A stretch of 5,523 nucleotides of DNA, from positions 1 through 5,523 of the forward strand of contig JAJQAR010000328.1 of NCBI GenBank assembly GCA_021203705.1, read 5' to 3'. Numbering within the stretch: position 1 is the stretch's first letter; every line of letters starts with the position of its first letter. The notes under the pieces are model-generated. The model saw only the letters and a program-made list of their open reading frames with translations. It ran no database searches and was not told where the DNA came from. Shown here piece after piece: positions 1 to 5,523 of this stretch. The stretch comes from Prevotella sp. (GTDB taxonomy: Bacteria; Bacteroidota; Bacteroidia; Bacteroidales; Bacteroidaceae). The position numbers and the translations under genes were made by a program.

Positions 1-102
1 ACTGTACTCGGCATCTAAATCCTCATCATCGTCGGAGCAGCTTGGGAGCAGACACACGACGCTTACCAACATCATCAGTACTATATAAAATTTATTTTTC
101 AT
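1..102 (-). CDS. Surface lipoprotein, N-terminal fragment (third gene of SusC/SusD operon; SusE/F-position protein)
   Basis: Only the first 34 codons are present; the gene runs off the window at position 1, so its function cannot be read. The peptide begins MKNKFYIVLMMLVSVVCLLP and continues to a lipobox L19-P20-S21-C22, so Cys22 should be lipidated after signal peptidase II cleavage. Directly after it come Ser-Asp-Asp-Asp-Glu-Asp. From family knowledge, an acidic stretch at this place is the lipoprotein export signal that sends Bacteroidota lipoproteins to the cell surface. The ATG lies 19 nt after the stop of the SusD-like gene, on the same strand, and its start region (AACGACAATGAAAAA) is identical to that of the SusD-like gene. 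By position it may be a SusE/SusF-like glycan-binding protein, another binding lipoprotein or a surface glycoside hydrolase; this is inference from context. The lipoprotein call is strong and the role is unknown. Confidence 0.85.
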   Translation of the reverse strand, partial: MKNKFYIVLMMLVSVVCLLPSCSDDDEDLDAEYS

Positions 103-109
103 TGTCGTT
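95..109 (-). promoter_or_regulatory. Translation start region of the third (lipoprotein) gene, copy of the shared 15-nt motif
   Basis: The minus strand reads AACGACAATGAAAAA with the ATG at 102-100, base for base the same as the SusD-like gene start at 2109-2123. It lies within the 19-nt gap after the SusD-like stop codon plus the first codons of the new gene, and it confirms the start of the truncated lipoprotein. There is no room for a separate promoter or terminator in the gap, so expression should depend on readthrough from the SusCD genes. Confidence 0.5.
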
Positions 110-121
110 ATCTGATTAAAA

Positions 122-2116
122 TTAATAACCATAGTGATTTACGTATGCCCCGTTGCTTCGGGAAATAGCGTCAGTAGGTATCGGGAGGATATAGCGTACA
201 GGCGGCAGGGTACTAAGATCCTGATTCTTGCTTGTCCAGTTAGGAATGTCCGTAGTCATAATCACACCCCTCTCGTCAATATAGATATAACCACGCAGTG
301 AGCAACGGCACTGAGCCTTTGCGATACCCGTGTCGTCATCAAGCCATGAGCACCAGTCGGCACTTGACCAACCTTTCGTAGGCATCAAGTCGGCATTGAG
401 TCCGAAGTTCTGCCAGAGGTTTTCTACTGTCACACCGTCAACCTCGTAGGTATAGAACTCGAGAACGTCAAGAGTTTGGTTAGGATAGCTGCCGTCCTTA
501 GGATTGCTTACTATGTTGTAGAAAATCTTAGTAGGATAGTTGTCGTATTCATCGTCAAAGTCGTATGAATAATCCTGACTGCCGAAGCCGTAGTATTGCC
601 AGAACACCTTATAGAGCACCTGGTTGTAGAGGTTCCAGCGAACGAGGTCTTTCCAGCGCAGGTTTTCACCGGCGAACTCCCATTTGCGCTCATTGAAAAT
701 GAGTTGGAAGAAGTCATCTTTAGTAGTAGCAGCATCAACGTACTCATCCACCATCTGTGTCTCGTTGTCAGTCCCACGGAAAGCACGCTCGCGAACAGTC
801 TTGAGAGCCTCCTTAGCAGCCTCAGTAGGGCCATTGTTGAGTTCGTTTTCTGCCTCTGCGAACATCAGAAGCACATCAGCATAGCGCATATATGGGAAGT
901 TGATACCCGTGCTACCACTGCTCTGATAGCCCTGTGTATGGTTCTCGTCCCAGAATTTCGACCATTTATTGCAATAGTTGTTGTAATCGTTGAGAATGAC
1001 AGGCGTGCCGTCGTAGTCATAATACCAATAACCGATAGTATTGCGGCGCAAGTCATTTTCATCGAAAGAGAAACGGTAGAACTCGTTCAGGCGGACACTT
1101 CCGCTTGAAGTACCCCAAAGGTTAGGAGCTTCCGTACCACCGGCACTTGAGTCGTTACCTTTAGGACCGTGAACATAGCCAACGTTACCAGAGACATCCA
1201 TTGTGAAAGGTATTTCGAAGATAGGGTCATCATCGTTGGCAACCTTATAGTTACACTCATCGATGAATACCTCCCAGAAACCTTTTGTCAGAGAGTGAGT
1301 GCCAGAGGATATCACGGAGTCGCAATAATTTCTTGCTATCTCGTAATAAGTCCTATAGTCGTCCTGACGTTTCATTGTACCTATGTCGGAGTTGGAAGTA
1401 CCAGGGTAGAGAGAGTAACCGCCGCGATAGAGTGCGATACGTGCTATCAAAGCCCAGCAATATTCCTTAGAGCAACGTTCAACGCCAGCAGATAGATCAG
1501 CCGCGTATTCCATAGTAGGAGCAGCTTCCGCAAGGTCAGTGATAAGAGCATCAAGGATATCATTACGGTCAGCCATCGGCATTACCAAACTCTCTGAGTC
1601 GTAAGTACGTGTCATAGAGAAAGGTATGTCGCCGAAATAAATCACGAAGTCTAAGTAGCTCATAGCCCTGAGGCATTTAGCCTCACCAATCATTTGTAAC
1701 AAGGCGGTATCTTTCTCCTCGTAGAGTTCGCTTTGTTCAGCCGCACAGATGAAGTTGTTAGTACTCTCTATTCCTGAGTAAACAGTCTCCCAAAGCGTCT
1801 GCAATGTACTGGCGTCTGCCTCACAGTCAAACAATTTGTACTCATTGTGGCTGGTGCTTTGTGTCTCGGCAGTACTGGTAGTAAACTCAACGTCACTGTT
1901 ATAGTTGAACGTTGTAAGATAGTAGTTGCCGTAAGAATTGTTTCTACAAATCTTGTAATAAACATTGTTGAGCAGTCGGTTGGCTTCTTCGGTGGAACTA
2001 AAAATGTAGTCGTCAGTGAACGTGGAAGGAGAGTCCACGTCCAGATAGTCGGAACACGACGATATTCCCATCAATGAAAGAAGGAGAGCCAAGCTCGTAT
2101 AAATAAATTTTTTCAT
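122..2116 (-). CDS. SusD/RagB-family outer-membrane nutrient-binding lipoprotein
   Basis: This 664-residue protein is the substrate-binding lid of a SusCD importer, expected at the cell surface on top of its SusC partner. Residues 1-20 are a lipoprotein signal peptide (two Lys, hydrophobic core, then GISS) and Cys21 is the lipidation site, followed by SDYLD. Family hallmarks appear in order: GEAKCLRAMSYLDF...YFGDIPF (144-166), which belongs to the SusD-like N-terminal TPR-type helical domain; a middle segment NLWGTSSGSVRLNEFYRFSF (332-351); FPYMRYADVLLMFAEAENEL (407-426); NERKWEFAGENLRWKDLVRW (475-494); and the C-terminal LPPVRYILPIPTDAI (637-651). The last three form the SusD/RagB C-terminal domain. 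It is longer than typical members (about 500-600 aa); the extra length appears to lie mostly between 495 and 637, a Tyr/Trp/Asp-rich stretch. It has 12 cysteines besides Cys21, which is unusual. The ATG follows the SusC-like stop by 11 nt, so the two are probably co-transcribed. Family assignment is very secure; the ligand is unknown. Confidence 0.96.
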   Translation of the reverse strand: MKKFIYTSLALLLSLMGISSCSDYLDVDSPSTFTDDYIFSSTEEANRLLNNVYYKICRNNSYGNYYLTTFNYNSDVEFTTSTAETQSTSHNEYKLFDCEADASTLQTLWETVYSGIESTNNFICAAEQSELYEEKDTALLQMIGEAKCLRAMSYLDFVIYFGDIPFSMTRTYDSESLVMPMADRNDILDALITDLAEAAPTMEYAADLSAGVERCSKEYCWALIARIALYRGGYSLYPGTSNSDIGTMKRQDDYRTYYEIARNYCDSVISSGTHSLTKGFWEVFIDECNYKVANDDDPIFEIPFTMDVSGNVGYVHGPKGNDSSAGGTEAPNLWGTSSGSVRLNEFYRFSFDENDLRRNTIGYWYYDYDGTPVILNDYNNYCNKWSKFWDENHTQGYQSSGSTGINFPYMRYADVLLMFAEAENELNNGPTEAAKEALKTVRERAFRGTDNETQMVDEYVDAATTKDDFFQLIFNERKWEFAGENLRWKDLVRWNLYNQVLYKVFWQYYGFGSQDYSYDFDDEYDNYPTKIFYNIVSNPKDGSYPNQTLDVLEFYTYEVDGVTVENLWQNFGLNADLMPTKGWSSADWCSWLDDDTGIAKAQCRCSLRGYIYIDERGVIMTTDIPNWTSKNQDLSTLPPVRYILPIPTDAISRSNGAYVNHYGY

Positions 2117-2123
2117 TGTCGTT
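2109..2123 (-). promoter_or_regulatory. Translation start region of the SusD-like gene (shared 15-nt motif)
   Basis: The minus strand reads AACGACAATGAAAAA, with the ATG at 2116-2114. It has no purine-rich Shine-Dalgarno sequence; A-rich bases around the start are typical in Bacteroidota, where initiation depends on an unstructured, A-rich site. The identical 15 bases surround the start codon of the next lipoprotein gene (95-109). The motif supports the chosen starts of both genes, together with the lipoprotein signal peptides that follow directly. Confidence 0.5.
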
Positions 2124-2127
2124 TGGA

Positions 2128-5100
2128 TTAGAAAGTTATGTTAAGACCGAATAAGTAGCCATGACTACGTGGATAACGGTTGTAGTCAACACTTGGTGTC
2201 AAGCCGCTCTGGATGTCGACTTCAGGGTCGTAGCCGCTATAGCCTGTCAGACAGAATACGTTGGAACCGGTTACATAGAAACGCAGTCTCTCGATACCCC
2301 ACTTACGTGTGATGTTCTGTGGCAGCGTGTAACCTATCGTGATATCGCTAAGGCGCAGGAAAGAACCGTCCTCAACGAAGTACGAATGAGTGTATCTTGA
2401 TGTAACGTCATTCGGATTCCAAAGAGTTTTACCAGAATTGAGAGCCTCATAGACATCAAGGTATTCAATATGCTGGCTGTTGCTTAAGAGCATCTCACCC
2501 ATATTGTATAGAGTTCCGTCCTCATTATAAATGTCACCGAAATAAACCCATCGGTTCTCATAGTTGAACTTGGCAAGCACGTTGAGCGGGCTCGTATTGC
2601 TTGAATTAACAGCTGATGAGAGGTCGTATGCGGTAGCATTGAGGATATCGAAGTCTAAGATGTAAGTGAAGTTAGCAGTGAGGTCAAAGTTCTTCCACCT
2701 TCCCGTGATACCGAAACCACCTTGCAGTTTCGGGTTGGTATTACCGATGACTGTACGGTCATATTCGTTGATAACGCCATCAGGCACACCGTCAGGTCCG
2801 CTGATATCCTTGAACTTAGGACGTCCAGGAGCAGTACCATAGATAGCGTCGCAGTTCAGAGTTCCTTCTTTGGCAACATAGTTGTATCCAGAGCGCTCAA
2901 ACTCGTCGAAAGTATAAAGACCGTCATAGATGAAACCGTAGATAAGACCAACTTCTTTGCCCTCCATTAAGCAGAAGTCGTTATAAGCGGAGCTCCATCT
3001 GCTGGATGTTGTCCACAGAACGTTATCCTCACCATTGATTTTGTCAACGCGTGTCTTGTTCTTACCCATAGTGAGAGTGAAGCTCAACTCCGCATCTTTC
3101 TTTCTGATAATATCAGCGTTCAATGTCAACTCGATACCCTTGTTAGTAACCCTACCGATATTCTGTATCTGCTGGGTGTAACCCGTAGTAGTAGGTATTT
3201 TTGCGGTATAGAGCAAGTCACGTGTGGTGTTCCAGTAGAACTCAGGAGTGATTGTAAGTCTGTTTTTCAGAATACCCCAGTCAACAGCGATGTTACGTGT
3301 AACGGTAGTCTCCCATTTGATGTCCTTGTTAGCGAAAGTGCTTGAAGTGGCATAATAAGCCTCACCGTTGATAGTACCCTCACCCCAGCTTGGTCCACCA
3401 TTGGAACTGATTGTATATTGGTAACGCCAGAGGTCGGAATCGATATTGTTGTTACCAGCCATACCGTAGGCTATACGGAGTTTCAGGTTGTCAATCCAAC
3501 TGACGTTCTTCATGAAGTTTTCCTCAGAGATTACCCAAGCGCCGGAAACAGATGGGAAATAGCCCCACTGGTTGCCAGGAGCGAACTTAGTGGAACCGTC
3601 GGCTCTGAACGTAGCGGAGAGGAGGTATCTGTGTTTGAAGTTGTAGTTCGCCTGTGCGAAGTAAGAAGCCATACGGTTAGGAGTAGCTACAGAAGACGTA
3701 GTAGCATAAGCAGTACCTAAGCCCAAGTTGGCGAAAGCATCCCTTGGAGAAATAGTCTGTGGGAAGTAGCGTGCGCTCTCGTAAGTCTGTGTTGACTTCT
3801 GATCCTGGATTTCAAAACCTAACAAGAATGAGAGGTTATGCTTGTCTTTCAGCGTAAGGTCGTAAGTGAGAGTGTTTGTCCAAATGTATTTGTCTGTACG
3901 CTTGTTGGTAATCTGTACAACTGGTTCGTCGTTGTTGGAGATACCGGTGCTTGTGAGATAGCCATAGTAACGGTTGTTATCAGAGAAGCCCCATGACTGA
4001 CCGAGGTCAGTCTTAAAATTCAAGCCCTTGATGATATTCCAAGTCAAAGAGAACTGGTTGGTGATGGTGTAAGCGTGCTTCAACTGGTAGTTCTGGTCGA
4101 TTTCCTCCAACGGACTTGACAAGATCCAGTATTTTTCATCGTTGTAGCTTACGGTCTTGTCAGCACGGTACATAACCTCTCTCAAACCGTTAGTAGGACG
4201 ATAGCGCAAAACGCCGATCAAACCGCCGGTACCGATACCGTCTGCACCTGCACCGAGGTCACGTCTGTAAGTGATACGCGGGTTGATGAGGAGTTTTAAT
4301 TTTGGGGTTATCTGCACGTCGATCTTCGTGTTGAAGTTAGTACGGCGTACGCCAGAGCTTGCCACGATACCGTTTTCATTGCTCTGTGTAAGAGAAGTGT
4401 TGAAACGCAACCTGTCGTTACCACCTTTAACGGTAACGTTGTACATCTGTGTCAATGCAGTACCACCCATGATCTCATCCTGCCAGTCGTGCGTTGTGGC
4501 ATTCTTATAAAGGTCAAGGTCGTTAGGGTTGCCATAGTCATTTCTGAACTGGTATATCTTAGAGTTACTTGCCACTGTGTAGTCCTGCTGGTAGCGTACG
4601 AACTCGTAGGTGTCGAGAAGATCAACCTTTCCTGCAAGTCTCTTGCCTTGCCAGTAAGCGTTAAACTCAACCTTTGTCTTACCAGCCTGTGCTGATTTTG
4701 TGGTGACAACAACTACACCGTTACCACCCTTAGCACCATAAACAGCGGTAAGTGAGGCATCCTTCAAGACGTCAATAGATTGGATATCGGTAGGAGGTAT
4801 ATCGTTGATGTTATCAGTGATGAAACCATCGACGATAAACAGAGGCTGACTGTTGTCAGTACTAAGAGAAGTACCACCACCACGAATACGGATGTTGATG
4901 TCAGCACCAGGGGCACCATCGACTGTGGTTACCTGAACACCGGCGATTTTACCTTGCAGCGCCTCACCAGCAGAAGCTACAGGCACAGCCGCCAACTTAG
5001 CACCGGAAACGGAACCGACAGAACCGGTGAGGTCTTTCCTTGCCCTGCTGGTATAACCGATAACCACGACATCATCGAGCGACTGCTCATCGCTTTCGAG

Positions 5101-5397
5101 GATGATATCCAAGCGTTCTCCTGCAGAAGGCTTTACCTCCAGCGTTTTCATACCAATGTATGAAACAATGAGTTTCTTACCCGAGCTTACAGTCAGGGAG
5201 AAATCTCCATTCAGATCCGTAATGGTACTGTTCTTCTGATTCCCTTGTTCGATGACGGTTGCACCGATAACATCTTCACCATTGGAATCCTGTACATGTC
5301 CTTTTACGGTCAAGCTCTGGGCGTACATTCCTGGAATAGCCAAAAACAGGAACGTGAGAAGCCACAAAGCCCTTTTGCATTTACTTAAGTTTCCCAT
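2128..5397 (-). CDS. SusC/RagA-family TonB-dependent outer-membrane transporter
   Basis: This 1089-residue protein is the barrel of a SusCD importer, which takes up glycan or peptide fragments across the outer membrane with TonB energy. Residues 1-26 are a signal peptide (K6, K8, R9, then a hydrophobic core; likely cleavage MYA|QS). Residues 28-105 are a carboxypeptidase-regulatory-like beta domain (VKGHVQD, IGATVIEQG, TDLNGDFSL, VSYIGM). DDVVVIGY (108-115) fits the TonB box. The plug spans about 117-234, with GKIAGVQVT, IRIRGGGTS, PLFIVDGF and the SusC/RagA signature DVLKDASLTAVYGAKGGNGV (209-228). The rest is a 22-strand-type barrel with family motifs such as RYLLSATFRADGSTKF (590-605), VEDGSFLRLSDITIGYTLP (1008-1026) and TGYSGYDPEVD (1051-1061), ending in aromatic Phe1089. 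There is no N-terminal STN domain, so the type that signals to an anti-sigma factor is unlikely. The ATG is the natural start: an in-frame TAA lies two codons upstream and the signal peptide begins there. The reading frame is intact. Substrate is not predictable. Confidence 0.97.
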   Translation of the reverse strand: MGNLSKCKRALWLLTFLFLAIPGMYAQSLTVKGHVQDSNGEDVIGATVIEQGNQKNSTITDLNGDFSLTVSSGKKLIVSYIGMKTLEVKPSAGERLDIILESDEQSLDDVVVIGYTSRARKDLTGSVGSVSGAKLAAVPVASAGEALQGKIAGVQVTTVDGAPGADINIRIRGGGTSLSTDNSQPLFIVDGFITDNINDIPPTDIQSIDVLKDASLTAVYGAKGGNGVVVVTTKSAQAGKTKVEFNAYWQGKRLAGKVDLLDTYEFVRYQQDYTVASNSKIYQFRNDYGNPNDLDLYKNATTHDWQDEIMGGTALTQMYNVTVKGGNDRLRFNTSLTQSNENGIVASSGVRRTNFNTKIDVQITPKLKLLINPRITYRRDLGAGADGIGTGGLIGVLRYRPTNGLREVMYRADKTVSYNDEKYWILSSPLEEIDQNYQLKHAYTITNQFSLTWNIIKGLNFKTDLGQSWGFSDNNRYYGYLTSTGISNNDEPVVQITNKRTDKYIWTNTLTYDLTLKDKHNLSFLLGFEIQDQKSTQTYESARYFPQTISPRDAFANLGLGTAYATTSSVATPNRMASYFAQANYNFKHRYLLSATFRADGSTKFAPGNQWGYFPSVSGAWVISEENFMKNVSWIDNLKLRIAYGMAGNNNIDSDLWRYQYTISSNGGPSWGEGTINGEAYYATSSTFANKDIKWETTVTRNIAVDWGILKNRLTITPEFYWNTTRDLLYTAKIPTTTGYTQQIQNIGRVTNKGIELTLNADIIRKKDAELSFTLTMGKNKTRVDKINGEDNVLWTTSSRWSSAYNDFCLMEGKEVGLIYGFIYDGLYTFDEFERSGYNYVAKEGTLNCDAIYGTAPGRPKFKDISGPDGVPDGVINEYDRTVIGNTNPKLQGGFGITGRWKNFDLTANFTYILDFDILNATAYDLSSAVNSSNTSPLNVLAKFNYENRWVYFGDIYNEDGTLYNMGEMLLSNSQHIEYLDVYEALNSGKTLWNPNDVTSRYTHSYFVEDGSFLRLSDITIGYTLPQNITRKWGIERLRFYVTGSNVFCLTGYSGYDPEVDIQSGLTPSVDYNRYPRSHGYLFGLNITF

Positions 5398-5523
5398 TAG
5401 TTAATAAGTTGTTAATTACATGATTTATTTTGATTTAAATTTAATAAATATTTAATGATTTCCATGTATTTATAAATAAGACGATAGCAAATTCAATCAT
5501 TAATTTTTAATGTTCTATAATTC
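5398..5523 (-). promoter_or_regulatory. AT-rich non-coding leader and probable promoter region of the SusCD operon
   Basis: The 126 bases before the transporter gene contain about 16% G+C, far below the coding regions, and no gene of normal size on either strand. All three minus-strand frames entering from the window edge meet a stop within about 30 bases, so no upstream gene reaches in. As the first gene of a co-oriented run starts here, the operon promoter is expected in or just beyond this stretch. I see no Shine-Dalgarno-like GGAGG before the ATG, only A/T-rich sequence (AACTTATTAACTAATG), which is usual in Bacteroidota. No rho-independent terminator-like GC-rich hairpin is visible. The regulatory role is inferred from position and composition. 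Confidence 0.65.
5488..5495 (-). promoter_or_regulatory. Candidate Bacteroides-type -7 promoter element (TGAATTTG)
   Basis: On the minus strand TGAATTTG matches five of the six fixed bases of the Bacteroides -7 consensus TAnnTTTG; the mismatch is the normally well-kept A at position two. At the proper distance upstream (21-base spacer) only a weak TTAT (5517-5520) stands where the -33 TTTG would be. If real, transcription would start near 5480 and leave a leader of roughly 80-85 nt before the SusC-like gene. In DNA this AT-rich, five-of-six matches arise by chance (another occurs on the plus strand at 5425-5432), so this is tentative. An alternative reading uses TTTG at 5488-5491 as the -33 box with TACATGGA (5461-5468) as a poor -7. 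Confidence 0.25.

Noticed and set aside
596..1108. 170-codon plus-strand ORF opposite the SusD-like gene
   Set aside because: It is antisense to a well-supported SusD coding region, its translation is a low-quality Val/Ile/Ser-rich string without a recognisable motif, and no separate promoter or start context is evident.
4780..5163. 127-codon plus-strand ORF opposite the plug domain of the SusC-like gene
   Set aside because: It lies entirely antisense to the most conserved part of SusC; the Thr/Arg-rich translation looks like a frame shadow.
5421..5460. Three copies of AAATCA (minus strand, at 5456-5461, 5431-5436 and 5421-5426) as possible direct-repeat binding sites
   Set aside because: The copies are unevenly spaced (25 and 10 bases) and lie in low-complexity DNA, so they are not convincing as regulator sites.
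5452..5503. Perfect 9-bp inverted repeat TTAATGATT / AATCATTAA (5452-5460 and 5495-5503, 34-nt spacer) in the leader, considered as an operator
   Set aside because: With about 16% G+C over 126 bases, roughly one such 9-bp repeat is expected by chance, the arms cannot be extended, and the sequence is simple A/T. Conservation in related strains would be needed to revive it.
1..5523. An undescribed system, mobile element, CRISPR array or RNA gene
   Set aside because: Both strands were read for terminal repeats, transposase motifs, spaced repeats and structured RNA. Nearly all bases are accounted for by two complete SusCD genes, a fragment of a third and a leader; nothing points to another system.

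Overview
This window is most probably from a Bacteroidota genome, order Bacteroidales (a Bacteroides- or Prevotella-type gut or oral anaerobe). The main reason is a textbook SusC/SusD outer-membrane import pair, an arrangement characteristic of this phylum. Bacteroidota-style surface lipoprotein signals, start regions without Shine-Dalgarno sequences and a very AT-rich leader agree with this. The genus cannot be fixed from the sequence.

Layout: all genes lie on the minus strand, so transcription runs from high to low coordinates. Positions 5398-5523 are an AT-rich (about 16% G+C) non-coding leader that probably holds the promoter, followed by a SusC/RagA-type TonB-dependent transporter (5397-2128, 1089 aa). 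After 11 nt comes a SusD/RagB-type substrate-binding lipoprotein (2116-122, 664 aa). After another 19 nt comes the first 34 codons of a third lipoprotein gene (102 to beyond position 1). The short gaps and common direction argue for one operon, and I see no terminator inside it.

How the genes work together (family knowledge): the SusC-like barrel sits in the outer membrane and the SusD-like lipoprotein caps it like a hinged lid. Ligand bound by SusD is moved through the barrel using energy from TonB-ExbBD. The third product starts with a surface-export lipoprotein signal and occupies the place where SusE/SusF-type glycan-binding proteins or surface hydrolases usually lie. No enzyme, regulator or transposase lies inside the window, so the substrate cannot be named; a polysaccharide or oligosaccharide is most likely, but RagAB-like peptide uptake is not excluded.

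I see no mobile element, RNA gene, CRISPR array, frameshift or undescribed system. The points worth a second look are modest: an enlarged, aromatic-rich C-terminal segment and many cysteines in the SusD-like protein, a 17-codon leader ORF before the transporter gene, and an identical 15-nt start region on the two lipoprotein genes.
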